DNA of 64,000 nucleotides from Formosa agariphila KMM 3901 (GCF_000723205.1 NZ_HG315671.1:446851-510850); one strand, 5' to 3'; counted from the stretch's first letter, positions 34,920 through 44,385 are shown. The notes: a model not told the origin generated them from the letters alone. Made by a program: numbers and translations.

Positions 34920-35885
34920 ATGAAGTATCTAAGTTTTTTCCTTTTAATAATAATCACAGCAGTTTCTTGTAAAAATGATAGTAAAGTAACCGATGAAATT
35001 TCAAATATTGAAATGCCTGTGAATATAGAGCGTTTCGATGTGGAATTTTCTAAAGCAACTGTTACAGATTTAAACGGATTAAAAGCTACATATCCGTTTA
35101 TGTTTTCAAAATCGTATCCAGATGCTTTTTGGATGGAAAAAATTCAGGACACTTTACAACAAGAATTATCTGAGGCTGTGGTAGCAGCTTTTCCTACTAC
35201 AGAAGAACTAGAAGTTGAAATAACATCTTTATTTCAGCATTTAAAATACCATTATCCAGAATTTCAAGCACCACGCGTTATTACAACAACGTCTTATGTA
35301 GACTACCGAAATAAAGTTATCGTTACAGATTCTATAGATTTAATTGCTCTAGATACTTACTTAGGGCCTGATCATGAGTTTTATTTAGGGGTTCAAGATT
35401 ATATTAAATCGAGTTTTAATAAAGCTTTTATTGTAGTCGATTTAGCAGAAGCCTATGCAGACCGCTACATCTTACCTACTAAAAATAAGACGCTTTTAGA
35501 TGAAATGATTTCTGCTGGTAAAAAATTATATTTTAAAGACCTCATGATTCCGTTTAAAACAGATGCTGAAAAAATTGAATATACAGAAGAACAATATCAA
35601 TGGGTAGTATCTAACGAAGCTTATATTTGGCAATATTTTGTAGATCGCGAACTGTTATATAGTACAGATTCTAAATTACCTGGACGTTTTATTAATCCGG
35701 CACCTTTTTCAAAGTTTTATTTAGCTGAAATCGATAACGCTTCGCCAGGAGGAGTAGGAGCGTATATGGGTTGGCAAATTGTTAAAGCGTATATGGAAAA
35801 CAATACGAATGTATCTTTTAAAACCATGTTAAACATGAGTTCTGAAGATATTTTTAATCATTCAAAATTTAAACCAAAAAAATAA
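34920..35885 (+). CDS. gldB: Gliding motility lipoprotein GldB
   Basis: GldB is an essential lipoprotein for gliding in Flavobacterium johnsoniae. The 321-residue protein has a lipoprotein signal (lipobox AVSC, Cys at 17). Recognisable GldB segments are the N-terminal IERFDVEFSKA, the VVDLAEAYADRY region and the late SPGGVGAYMGWQIVKAYM. It overlaps gldC by one base, the same gldB-gldC order as in other flavobacteria. Its mechanism is not known. Confidence 0.9.
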   Translation: MKYLSFFLLIIITAVSCKNDSKVTDEISNIEMPVNIERFDVEFSKATVTDLNGLKATYPFMFSKSYPDAFWMEKIQDTLQQELSEAVVAAFPTTEELEVEITSLFQHLKYHYPEFQAPRVITTTSYVDYRNKVIVTDSIDLIALDTYLGPDHEFYLGVQDYIKSSFNKAFIVVDLAEAYADRYILPTKNKTLLDEMISAGKKLYFKDLMIPFKTDAEKIEYTEEQYQWVVSNEAYIWQYFVDRELLYSTDSKLPGRFINPAPFSKFYLAEIDNASPGGVGAYMGWQIVKAYMENNTNVSFKTMLNMSSEDIFNHSKFKPKK

Positions 35886-36220
35886 TGGCAAAGATTAAAT
35901 CAACAATTCAATTAACTGTTGAATTAGACGAAAACCGTGTTCCAGAACAATTAAATTGGACTGCTGAGGATGGTGGAATACAAAATGAAGAGGCTAAAGC
36001 GATGATGCTTTCTGTTTGGGATAGCAAGGCGCAAGAATCTTTACGAATAGATTTATGGACTAAAGATATGCCTGTAGACGAAATGAAAGTATTTTTTCAT
36101 CAAACTTTAGTAGCCATGAGCGATACGTTTAAACGCGCTACTCAGGATGAAAAAATGACTGCAACAATGAAAGATTTCTGCGATTATTTTGCTGAAAAAT
36201 TAGAGTTGAATAAAGAGTAA
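35885..36220 (+). CDS. gldC: Gliding motility protein GldC
   Basis: A small soluble 111-residue protein (IKSTIQLTVELDENRVPEQLNWTAEDGG) matching GldC. In F. johnsoniae it supports gliding together with GldB and is less strictly required. The start overlaps the gldB stop (ATAATGG), so translation is coupled. A strong terminator follows the stop by 20 bases. Confidence 0.9.
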   Translation: MAKIKSTIQLTVELDENRVPEQLNWTAEDGGIQNEEAKAMMLSVWDSKAQESLRIDLWTKDMPVDEMKVFFHQTLVAMSDTFKRATQDEKMTATMKDFCDYFAEKLELNKE

Positions 36221-36240
36221 TCACTTATTATCGGTCCATA

Positions 36241-36279
36241 AAAAAAAGCGAAGGTTTCTATGAAATCTTCGCTTTTTTT
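36241..36279 (+). terminator. Bidirectional terminator between gldC and the His-rich lipoprotein gene
   Basis: AAAAAAAGCGAAGGTTTC (36241-36258), loop TAT and GAAATCTTCGCTTTTTTT form an 18-bp stem with one G-U pair. The A and T tracts let it work on both strands. Confidence 0.92.
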
Positions 36280-36305
36280 ATGTGTAAAAGGTGTTTTATT
36301 ATCTT

Positions 36306-37190
36306 CTAAAACCACCCATGGAATCCACCGCCTCCGTGGAATCCCTCCAGGATCCTCCAAAATTTGAACGGGTAAAAGATCCACCCACGATTCATGTCTA
36401 ACGTATGCTTGTTATACGAGCCTGGATTACGTGTTTGGAACGTTTTTCCATTATTAGAGAAATGATCGTTTCTCTTTAATTGATGATTAACATGATCGCT
36501 ATTGTGATGATTGTAATTATTATGGTGATAATGGTTGTTATGGTTTATATGACCGTGAATGTTGTTATGATAAATGTGCGGAGGAAATGGTCTCCAAGGT
36601 CGGAAATAAGGTGGGTAGTATCCCCAATAAAACGGAGAAAACCATGGTGAGAAATAAGGTCCCCAAAACCAATCCATAATTAATGGCGTGGCAACAAATG
36701 TTGGATAAAGATAATAATCTGGTCCATAAATATCTTGGTCACCAATAACTTGTACCGAGTTGTTTTCTTTTTTTACATCAATCGTTGCAACATCTTGATA
36801 CTCGTCTTTTGCTAGTACAGATTGTATGGTTACAATCTTTTCGTCGCCTTTATCTACACTAACAACACGTAAGTAATCTACATTTCCATCTTCATTTAAA
36901 TCTAAATTAGAAATTTGAGTATCCGGATTGTTAAGGCGTTTTTCAAAATCTTCTAAATCTTTCGATTCTCCAAAAACAGAAGCTACGGCTTCAAGGTCTA
37001 AATTATCACTAATGTCTGTGCTATTGGCTTCAACGGTAGTTGTAGTTGTAACTGTGTTAGAAGTTGGTGCATTGTTAACCGTGACATTCGGTGGAGGTAC
37101 ATTATAATCTGAAGTACTTGAAGTAGTCGATCCACAATTAAATAGTGTGAATGCTAATGCCAAGCATGAGATTGAAACTATTTTTTTCAT
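36306..37190 (-). CDS. His-rich lipoprotein of unknown function
   Basis: 294 residues. A lipoprotein signal with Cys 19 (LFNC) is followed by a Thr/Ser-rich spacer. A calcium-loop-like DLNEDGNVDYLRVV (98-110) resembles an EF-hand/dockerin repeat. A Trp/Tyr/Pro-rich part (160-205) leads to a stretch of 13 histidines in about 40 residues (205-243). The C-terminus is Gly/Phe-rich. Metal binding at the cell surface is plausible but unproven. Monocistronic on the minus strand. Confidence 0.7.
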   Translation of the reverse strand: MKKIVSISCLALAFTLFNCGSTTSSTSDYNVPPPNVTVNNAPTSNTVTTTTTVEANSTDISDNLDLEAVASVFGESKDLEDFEKRLNNPDTQISNLDLNEDGNVDYLRVVSVDKGDEKIVTIQSVLAKDEYQDVATIDVKKENNSVQVIGDQDIYGPDYYLYPTFVATPLIMDWFWGPYFSPWFSPFYWGYYPPYFRPWRPFPPHIYHNNIHGHINHNNHYHHNNYNHHNSDHVNHQLKRNDHFSNNGKTFQTRNPGSYNKHTLDMNRGWIFYPFKFWRILEGFHGGGGFHGWF

Positions 37191-37338
37191 GAGTTATAGT
37201 TTTTAATTTGTTTTACTCTTTATGGTGCTTTACAAAAAATGAGCCAAAGCACATGTTTCTATGGTTTTTATAATCTTTAAAGCTTTATAAATTAATTTGT
37301 TTTAAAGAAAAATATTATGCCAATATAAAAATAATGCG

Positions 37339-38493
37339 TTAAAAAGCTTCGGTGAAATTGAAATATAATCCAGAAGATTCTCTTCCTATACCAAAGTCAA
37401 TTCTAACATTCATTCGTGGTTGTACTTCAAAACGGTAGCCAATACCTCCGTTAGGCACCCATTGATTCATTTCACTAACACTTGATGCCATGGTTCCAGA
37501 TGCTATCCAGAGCGTCATACCGTGTTTGCTTAAAGACTTGTCTTGTTTTTCAAAGGTGTGTCGCCATTCCGAAATAAAATATATTCCAGCCTCGTCTCTA
37601 TATTGACCTGTAATATACCCTCTAAGAGCATTTGTTCCTCCTAGCGCCGTTAATTCCTGATAAGGTGTATCGCCTTCGGTGATGCGGCCATATAATTTAA
37701 ATGCCAAAATGTTTCCTGGACGATAGATTTGAAAATAGGTTCTTATATCGAATTCGTATACTTGGTAGTCGTTATCGCTACCCAAATAATTGCCATAAAA
37801 ACCTGTTAATAGTTTAGCATACCATCCTTTCCACGCATTTACAGTGATGTCTCTGCTGTCGTAATTTAAAGAGAATAACAATCCGCTATTAAAGTTCTCG
37901 GGACCAAATTTCAAATAATCAGGGTCTTGATCCATTACAGGGTTAGAATTGGTAACTTTAGTATTATTAACATCTACTCCAACACCTAAATACAGATTTT
38001 CTCGTATTCGCGTTAAAACAGTTGGTTTAAACGAAATTAATTTTCTATTATAAGTCGTTGTAGAGTCACTCTGTACTGTGTTTTCTGCATTATCGAAACC
38101 CACACCGTAGTATTGATCTTCGGCATTAGAGTATACAAAACGTGCATTCAATCTGAGTTTGTCTTCTAGCCAAAACGATTGCAAAGCTGTACTGACTTGA
38201 AAATTTCCTTTCGTACTAAAAAATGTGTTTATAGGAATAGAAGAGCGTTGAATTAAACTGTCTTCTTTATTGGTTTTAAACGTATATAAAAATCCGCCTC
38301 CTAGTAGTAATCCGTTTTCGGGTGTATAACCAGGACCTGCTAGAATACTTAAAAAAGGATCATTAGCTTCAATAGCTGCAGCTTTTCTAGCTTTACGTTT
38401 GTCCATTGCTGCTTTAATTTTGTCCAATTGAGAATAACCAGACGTGCTACAAAGTATTAGCCCTAAAAGCAAAATTATTTTAGAGGTTTTCAT
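37339..38493 (-). CDS. BamA/TamA-type outer membrane protein without POTRA domains
   Basis: A 384-residue protein with a signal peptide (GYSQ), a short basic segment (residues 23-40) and then an Omp85-like beta-barrel. The barrel includes the TALGGTNALRGYITGQYRDEAG region, which corresponds to the VRGY loop of Omp85 proteins. It is much shorter than BamA and has no POTRA repeats, like the barrel part of bacterial patatin-type proteins. It is probably a surface or transport protein; the substrate is unknown. It is not next to a patatin gene in this window. Confidence 0.8.
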   Translation of the reverse strand: MKTSKIILLLGLILCSTSGYSQLDKIKAAMDKRKARKAAAIEANDPFLSILAGPGYTPENGLLLGGGFLYTFKTNKEDSLIQRSSIPINTFFSTKGNFQVSTALQSFWLEDKLRLNARFVYSNAEDQYYGVGFDNAENTVQSDSTTTYNRKLISFKPTVLTRIRENLYLGVGVDVNNTKVTNSNPVMDQDPDYLKFGPENFNSGLLFSLNYDSRDITVNAWKGWYAKLLTGFYGNYLGSDNDYQVYEFDIRTYFQIYRPGNILAFKLYGRITEGDTPYQELTALGGTNALRGYITGQYRDEAGIYFISEWRHTFEKQDKSLSKHGMTLWIASGTMASSVSEMNQWVPNGGIGYRFEVQPRMNVRIDFGIGRESSGLYFNFTEAF

Positions 38494-38808
38494 GGTTTAG
38501 ATTTAATGCCTAGTGGCAGTTAAATAATAATTAAGTTAAGCATTACCGTTTAATTTCCAGTTGATTAAGGTCTTTTTTTTATATCTGATTCGATACTATT
38601 AAAAAGTAGCCTTAGATAGAATTCCCAGATGCAAGTGCAATAATAATACTTTTAATATGTTGTTTTTCTAAAGTTTCCATGTTTTCTGTTTTTGAATTTG
38701 TATTCTAGATACTTTATTTTTAAGATTACATGTTCTAAGCAACGTATTCTTTCTGTTTCAATAGAAAACACTAAATTCACATATGTTTTAAAGAGTAAAC
38801 ACGATAGT
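38494..38808. other. Gap of about 315 bases between divergent genes
   Basis: Contains a short leftward ORF of 22 codons at 38612-38680 (starts METLEKQHIK) with no known counterpart, judged as likely chance. A T-run (TCTTTTTTTT, 38573-38582) occurs but no strong hairpin. The plus-strand ORF in this area that begins at 38692 uses a TTG and was trimmed to the better start at 38809. Nothing else convincing. Confidence 0.3.
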
Positions 38809-39627
38809 ATGTTTAAAAAAATTTTGCTTCTTTTATGTTTTTGGACTTGTAAAAATCCGAACCCTGAACAGGAGACTTGTTCAATTTATAATTTAAAAGA
38901 ACCTTCTCAGGAATGGGAAATGCCGAAAAAATTAGTCGAGATTTCTGGAATTTCAGTCCTGAATTTTCCGAATATATTGAGTGTGAATGATGAAGAAGGT
39001 AAGCTCTACGAATATAATTTAGAAACAAACACATTGGAGCATAGTTATAAATTTGGAAAAGATGGCGATTATGAAGATATAGCTGTTAAAGACGATGAAG
39101 TTTATGTTTTGAAATCTAATGGAACAATTTATCAGATTACTAATTTTAGAACAGATCCGGAAGTAGAAGAGTACGATACGTTTTTAAATAAAAAAGCAGA
39201 TACCGAAGGTTTGTTTTTCGATACAACTGGAAATCGGTTGTTGGTAGCTTGTAAAGAAGAACTAGAAATTGACAAAGCCGATAAAAATGTAATCTATGAA
39301 TTTGATCTAGAAACAAAAACTTTAGATAAAACACCTGCATTTACAATTGAAAAAGATCATTTTAAATTTAATGATAAGAAACATGATTTTGCGCCTAGTG
39401 GTCTAGCCATTCATCCGAAGACGAATACGTTATTTGTTATATCGACCGTAGGGAAGTTGATGATTGAAATGAGTCTAGAAGGCAATATTCTAAATAAATG
39501 TTCCTTAGACTATCCTAAATTTACACAACCAGAAGGTATCTTTTTTACAGAAAATGGAGATTTATATATCTCTAACGAAGGCAGGAAAGGAAAAGGTAAT
39601 ATTTTAAAATTCGATTATTTAAATTAA
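38809..39627 (+). CDS. SdiA-regulated-domain-like lipoprotein (beta-propeller)
   Basis: Chosen start MFKKILLLLCFWTC gives a lipoprotein signal and a 272-residue product; the longer ORF from 38692 adds 39 residues lacking such features. The mature part is a repeat-rich beta-propeller-like sequence (EISGISVL, YEDIAVKDDEVYVL, TEGLFFD, APSGLAIHP, TQPEGIFF), the pattern of proteins with the SdiA-regulated domain. No catalytic role is known; it probably binds a ligand in the periplasm or at the cell surface. Confidence 0.75.
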   Translation: MFKKILLLLCFWTCKNPNPEQETCSIYNLKEPSQEWEMPKKLVEISGISVLNFPNILSVNDEEGKLYEYNLETNTLEHSYKFGKDGDYEDIAVKDDEVYVLKSNGTIYQITNFRTDPEVEEYDTFLNKKADTEGLFFDTTGNRLLVACKEELEIDKADKNVIYEFDLETKTLDKTPAFTIEKDHFKFNDKKHDFAPSGLAIHPKTNTLFVISTVGKLMIEMSLEGNILNKCSLDYPKFTQPEGIFFTENGDLYISNEGRKGKGNILKFDYLN

Positions 39628-39807
39628 GTTCCTGTTTAGTTTTAAGGTTCTTTCCGACTAATCTGAAAAGATGAGTCATTTTAGAATTTTAACATTTTTG
39701 ATATGTAAACATGTGTTTCTTATTCTACAAAAGTGTGGCTTAAAAACGTTACATAAGTGATGCATCTTTTCTTTGATTAATTATCGGAAATAGATAGACT
39801 TAAATCC

Positions 39808-40497
39808 ATGGAAAATTCAAATCGTTTACTCACGATATCTGGAGCGTTACTATTACAAGTTAAACTGAAAAAAGAAAGTCGTGAGTTAGAGGAAACTTTA
39901 GGTATGCTATCCATGGCTGAGTTGTATTCAGAATTAATTACTGACAGTGAAAAGAACACGTTTTGGATCAATATTTATAATGCGTATTTTCAGATTTTAT
40001 TTAGTCGCGATTCCACATTAGGCAAAGCAATATTTAGAAACAAGGACATTAATATAGCGCAAACTTATTTTAGTTTAGATGATATTGAACATGGCATTTT
40101 AAGACGCTACCGATGGAAACAAAGTTTAGGCTATTTTCGGAATCCTTTTGCATCGCGTATCGTAAAAAAGTTGGCTGTTAGTACCATAGATTATCGTATT
40201 CATTTTGCTTTAAATTGTGGAGCTAAAAGTTGTCCACCTATTGCTTTTTATACTTTAGATGCCTTAGATGAACAATTAAAGGAAGCCATGTATTCTTTTT
40301 TATCTTCAGAAACATCTGTAAATATCAACACAAATACGGTGCACACGTCTAAATTATTATTCTGGTATCAAGGGGATTTTGGAGGTGTAAAAGGTGTGAA
40401 AGCTATGTTGAACACCGTATTACAAATTGAAATCAATTCTTATAGCCTTAAGTATAATTCGTACAGTTGGGAGCCACATTTAGAAAATTTTGTCTAA
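39808..40497 (+). CDS. DUF547 protein (first of two)
   Basis: A 229-residue DUF547 protein recognised by FWINIYNAYFQIL, LDDIEHGILRR and the HFALNCGAKSCPPI block, which contains two Cys and a His that may be catalytic. No obvious signal peptide is seen at this start, in contrast with the second copy at 42857. Function unknown. It precedes the convergent nucleoside hydrolase and kinase genes. Confidence 0.8.
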   Translation: MENSNRLLTISGALLLQVKLKKESRELEETLGMLSMAELYSELITDSEKNTFWINIYNAYFQILFSRDSTLGKAIFRNKDINIAQTYFSLDDIEHGILRRYRWKQSLGYFRNPFASRIVKKLAVSTIDYRIHFALNCGAKSCPPIAFYTLDALDEQLKEAMYSFLSSETSVNINTNTVHTSKLLFWYQGDFGGVKGVKAMLNTVLQIEINSYSLKYNSYSWEPHLENFV

Positions 40498-40618
40498 AAT
40501 AAAAAGCAGATTAAAACAAGACGAAATGTTTTAAAGTTTCGAATGTTTTAATATGTTTAGATGTTTAAGAGGTGTAAGTTTTAAAACATTAACAGGCCTG
40601 AGAAATTATTATGAATGA

Positions 40619-41581
40619 TTACTTTTTTGCACTTAGAGTTTCTAAAATAAGTTCCTCAAAACCTAAAAGCGCTCGTCGTGCATATTTTACTTTCTTTTTA
40701 CTTTTAAATTCGTACGATACTTCTAAGAATTTTTTAGACGGAGTGTCTGGCTGAATCACTAAAGCATCATTCTTTTTAAAGGTCTCTTGTATCGGAATAT
40801 CTTCATAATACGTGAAATATTCAGGGTGTGTTACGATACCTAAAGTAGAACAATCAAAAGGGATAAATCCACGAATACCAAACAGGCTTTCGTTTACTTC
40901 CATCCAAGGCTGAACAATATCGAATAACCATTTGTCGGCCTCTAAAGTTAAGTCTAAACTCGCCAAATCTACATTGCCAATAAAGGTGTATGAGCTTGGT
41001 TCGTAACCAGCAAATTCTAATGGAATTTCGGTGTTTAATAACGTAGTCATAGACTCGGTATCGAACTCGTAATTATAATCGAAAAGATTAAGTTTTCCGT
41101 GTCCTGGATTAAACGGTAAATCTGGAGTTCGTGCGGCGCAAATTACTACCCGTTCTATTTGTGGAATAATATCGGGATGATTTTTTACTAAAGTTGCAAC
41201 ATTCGTCATTGGACCAAGTGCTAAGATGGTGAGTTTCTCTTTCTTTAGGGCTTGGTATAACGCTCTTGTGGCATCGTTTTCGGTACCTAAATCGTTAGCC
41301 AAATTAGAGCCTTTGTACACGGGGATGTCTTCGCCTTTATTGTGCCAATTTAAAATTTTATTAATTACACCGTAGCCATAGTCTACATAAGTAATATTGC
41401 TGATGCCAACAATCTCGATTTCGGGCTGTTTTAAAGCCATAATAAGCGTAATACCATCGTCTACCTCTCGTGGGCGTTTGTCTGGCATGCCTATCATAAT
41501 ATCTGTGTCGAACCATACTTTGGTTTGAGCTGTAATGATGTTACTAATTAATAAAAGCAGTAGTAATATATAAGTTTTCAT
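40619..41581 (-). CDS. Secreted nucleoside hydrolase
   Basis: This IUNH-type enzyme cleaves the N-glycosidic bond of nucleosides. The calcium site is FDTDIMIGMP...EVDDGITL, matching the DxDxxxDD motif with an insert of 9 residues between the two parts. A signal peptide (MKTYILLLLLLISNIITAQ) places it in the periplasm. It ends at 41581, immediately before the ATP-dependent kinase gene that begins at 41582 on the same strand. Which nucleoside it takes is not known. Confidence 0.88.
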   Translation of the reverse strand: MKTYILLLLLLISNIITAQTKVWFDTDIMIGMPDKRPREVDDGITLIMALKQPEIEIVGISNITYVDYGYGVINKILNWHNKGEDIPVYKGSNLANDLGTENDATRALYQALKKEKLTILALGPMTNVATLVKNHPDIIPQIERVVICAARTPDLPFNPGHGKLNLFDYNYEFDTESMTTLLNTEIPLEFAGYEPSSYTFIGNVDLASLDLTLEADKWLFDIVQPWMEVNESLFGIRGFIPFDCSTLGIVTHPEYFTYYEDIPIQETFKKNDALVIQPDTPSKKFLEVSYEFKSKKKVKYARRALLGFEELILETLSAKK

Positions 41582-42571
41582 CTAGTTTGTAATTAATTTA
41601 TAAGCCAATTCTAACAGGCGTTTTTTATCGTTTAAGTTCGATTGTAAAGGGAGTTGCGCCAATCCTATTAATCGCCTCATGATTTCTACGCCTATAAATC
41701 CATTTAGAATAGAACCATCTAAATCTTGAAAATCATAGTAATCTAATTTCACCTTGTCTATTATATTTTGGCTCTGATTAGATAAATACAAATGCGCTAT
41801 AAAAACACCTAAATCGAATTCTCTTAAACCATAATAGCAAAACTCAGGATCGATAATTTTAATACCGTCGGTTGTTTGTAGCCAACTACCTGGGTAATAA
41901 TCGCCGTGTAATAAGTAGTGTCCTTTAGTCATATAAAATTCACCTAAAAGCTCTATTTTTTCTTTTAAAAAGGCGTCTTTTTTATACTGTATTGCCAAGG
42001 TTTGTAAACCTTCCTGAATGGTGTCTAAATCGAATCCATTATCTTCTAAAAATGGATAGTTAAAAATGTGCTCGTAATTTAATTTACGCATCTCTAGATT
42101 ATCCAATTCATCGTCTGCTTTTACTTTTGAAAACTGTTGATGCAATACATTTAAATAACTCACAAGAACACTAATCTCGTTTTCAGAGACAACCTTGTTT
42201 AAATCATATAAACTATTAAAATCGTTAGCTTGTCCTAGATCTTCTAAAATCATAATGTTGTTAGAAACATCTAAACCTAATAGTTCGGGCATCCTTTTTT
42301 TAATACGCTCTACAGTTCCAATTTTAGCATAGAAAGCGGCCTCTGTAAGAACACGTTTTTCAGGAGCTTTTATTTGAGGATATTTTTCGACATAACCCCG
42401 AGACTGTTTTATAATAAAAGAACCTTGATTTGTGGTAACTCGCAATACATAATTCATATTTCCTTGACCTGCTTTGGACAACGATATAATAGCATCTTCA
42501 GGAGATAGCCATTGCTTTTCAGTTAAGTAGTGCGCCAATTCGTGCTGTGCATTGGCATCTAGTATAAACAT
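41582..42571 (-). CDS. MtnK-like kinase (APH/choline-kinase fold)
   Basis: A 329-residue sugar or small-molecule kinase. The N-terminal lobe shows GQGNMNYVLRV and the lysine IIKQSRG. The catalytic loop is HGDYYPGSWL, and the metal motif DPEFCYYGLREFDLG is very close to that of methylthioribose kinase (DPEFxxYGxxxFDxG). It is encoded with no gap before the nucleoside hydrolase gene, so the pair may cleave a nucleoside and phosphorylate the released sugar. A methylthioribose substrate is inferred. Generic phosphotransferase is the safe call. Confidence 0.75.
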   Translation of the reverse strand: MFILDANAQHELAHYLTEKQWLSPEDAIISLSKAGQGNMNYVLRVTTNQGSFIIKQSRGYVEKYPQIKAPEKRVLTEAAFYAKIGTVERIKKRMPELLGLDVSNNIMILEDLGQANDFNSLYDLNKVVSENEISVLVSYLNVLHQQFSKVKADDELDNLEMRKLNYEHIFNYPFLEDNGFDLDTIQEGLQTLAIQYKKDAFLKEKIELLGEFYMTKGHYLLHGDYYPGSWLQTTDGIKIIDPEFCYYGLREFDLGVFIAHLYLSNQSQNIIDKVKLDYYDFQDLDGSILNGFIGVEIMRRLIGLAQLPLQSNLNDKKRLLELAYKLITN

Positions 42572-42856
42572 AGTTGGTTGTTATTTTAAATTTTTGTTCT
42601 AATTGTAAAAGATTTGAATGCGATAACAGACAATTTTGCGGCTCAAGTATAATGCTTTATTAGACTTTATTTACAACATAGACGAAACTAATATAAGTTC
42701 CTAACAATATAAAACAACAGTGTATTGACAGCTAAACGAAACAAATAGATGATGTTTTTCTGCTTGAGATGTTTTAGGATTCGTATTTTAGTATGATGAT
42801 AATATTATAATTGTTATGAAAGGCGAGAATTCACGTCTATTAAATAAATTACAAAC
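42572..42856. other. Gap of 285 bases between the divergent kinase and DUF547 genes
   Basis: AT-rich with no ORF of interest, no clear TAnnTTTG box and no terminator stem. Probably holds promoters for the two divergent genes. Confidence 0.3.
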
Positions 42857-43624
42857 ATGAAACATTACCTTATACTTCTCGTATGTATTTCTTTTTTAAC
42901 GTTCTCCAAAGGTTACGGAATAAATACATCTCAAAATAGTTTTACAACGTATGCTAATAGTATTCCTAAAGATATATTACCAGCTGTAGACCATGCCCAG
43001 TGGTCTGATTTACTATCTAAACATGTAACAGACGAAGGCAATGTAGATTATAAAGGTTTTAAATCGGATGAAGAGGCACTTCAAGCGTATTTAAAAATTT
43101 TAAAAGAGAATCCACCATCAGAATTTTGGTCTGAAAAAGAAGTTTTAGCGTATTGGATTAATGTATATAATGCATTTACTGTTCGATTAATTTTAGACAA
43201 TCCCTCGGTTAAAAGTATTAAAGATATTAAAGAGCCTTGGGATAAAAAGTTTATTCTTATAGGAAAGAAGTGGTATAGTTTAGGAGATATTGAACATAAT
43301 ATACTCCGTAAAATGAATGAGCCACGTATTCACTTTGCAATAAATTGCGCCTCGTATTCGTGTCCTATTTTATTGAATACAGCTTATACTGCTGAACGTT
43401 TAGATGCCCAATTAGAAGTTGCTTCATATCGTTTTGTTACTGATGCTTCAAAAAATGCCATTACAAAAGAAGCGATTCAAATTTCAAAAATTTTCGAATG
43501 GTTTGCAGAAGATTTTGAAGAACAAGGCGGTGTCATCAGTTTTTTAAACACTTATAGTACTGTAGAAATAGATGCTGATGCCGAGGTAACCTATAAAGAT
43601 TATAACTGGAGTTTAAATAACTAA
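42857..43624 (+). CDS. Secreted DUF547 protein (second of two)
   Basis: 255 residues with a signal peptide (MKHYLILLVCISFLTFSKGYG). The family blocks are AYWINVYNAFTVRL, LGDIEHNILRK and HFAINCASYSCPIL, matching the first copy at 39808. Conserved Cys and His in the last block may be functional. Function unknown; similar proteins are common in marine bacteria. Located in the minus/plus gap region before the MepB-like gene. Confidence 0.85.
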   Translation: MKHYLILLVCISFLTFSKGYGINTSQNSFTTYANSIPKDILPAVDHAQWSDLLSKHVTDEGNVDYKGFKSDEEALQAYLKILKENPPSEFWSEKEVLAYWINVYNAFTVRLILDNPSVKSIKDIKEPWDKKFILIGKKWYSLGDIEHNILRKMNEPRIHFAINCASYSCPILLNTAYTAERLDAQLEVASYRFVTDASKNAITKEAIQISKIFEWFAEDFEEQGGVISFLNTYSTVEIDADAEVTYKDYNWSLNN

Positions 43625-43773
43625 CTCTTAATTGTAACTCGCTATATTGTGTTTGTTTAAAGTTTTAAATTTGTTTAGACGAATTGTAAAATCAGTAGTA
43701 CACTAAACGAGTTGTTGTATGAGTCAGTAATAATTAGATTTTATTCAATATCATTTTTTAATTTCTGCCATTC

Positions 43774-44262
43774 ATGTCACCAACTCTAGAACGCATACAA
43801 ACTAAACTTTACGGTCCTTCGGGGTTAATATTGTCTCATTATGAAAATGAAAAGGAAGGTCGTATATACGAAGCCTGCCAGTTTTATTTAAATGAAGCTC
43901 GAATAATATGCAGAACCGCCAAAATTACGCCTAAAAAAATAGGCCAATTTGTAACGTTTTGGAATAGAAATTCTGTAGGTGTTACACAACCCTTTTCTTA
44001 TGCAGATGCTTTCGATTTTTATGTAATTAATGTAGCCAAAGGTGAGCAATTGGGGCAGTTTGTGATTCCGAAAACTGTTGGCATCTCCAAAGGATTAATA
44101 GCTACGGACAGTAAAGCAGGAAAGCGTGGTTTTCGTGTGTATCCGCCTTGGGATTGTCCAACAAGTAATCAGGCAAAACGTACTCAATTGTGGCAATTAA
44201 ACTATTTTATTCCGGTTGCTGAAGTTGTGGATACGGAGCTTGTTAACGCACTGTATTCTTAA
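43774..44262 (+). CDS. MepB-like protein
   Basis: A 162-residue soluble protein matching the MepB family (ICRTAKITPKKIGQFVTFWNR, PFSYADAFDFYVI, KGLIATDSKAGKRGFRVYPPWD). The family name comes from a gene next to the multidrug efflux pump MepA in staphylococci, and its biochemical role is unknown. No efflux pump is close here. Followed by a strong bidirectional terminator. Confidence 0.85.
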   Translation: MSPTLERIQTKLYGPSGLILSHYENEKEGRIYEACQFYLNEARIICRTAKITPKKIGQFVTFWNRNSVGVTQPFSYADAFDFYVINVAKGEQLGQFVIPKTVGISKGLIATDSKAGKRGFRVYPPWDCPTSNQAKRTQLWQLNYFIPVAEVVDTELVNALYS

Positions 44263-44331
44263 AATGCGATGTTTCTGTTTTATAATATTATTCTTATCCT
44301 TACAAGGAGATTTTAAATTATAGTTATAAAA

Positions 44332-44363
44332 AAAAGCGCTTAAAACTAAATTTAAGCGCTTTT
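44332..44363 (+). terminator. Bidirectional terminator
   Basis: AAAAGCGCTTAAA (44332-44344), loop ACTAAA and TTTAAGCGCTTTT (44351-44363) form a 13-bp perfect stem. It lies between the MepB-like gene (plus) and the DUF6515 gene (minus). Confidence 0.92.
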
Positions 44364-44385
44364 GGTATATTAAATATGTAACGAC

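Noticed and set aside
38612-38680. Leftward ORF of 22 codons beginning METLEKQH
   Set aside because: Very short, no promoter or hairpin pattern, no neighbour that would explain a peptide.
38692-38808. TTG-initiated extension of the SdiA-regulated-like protein
   Set aside because: The ATG at 38809 gives a proper lipoprotein signal.
40501-40618. AATGTTTTAA repeats in the gap after the first DUF547 gene
   Set aside because: Short AT-rich repeats, direct and inverted, without flanking features; likely chance.
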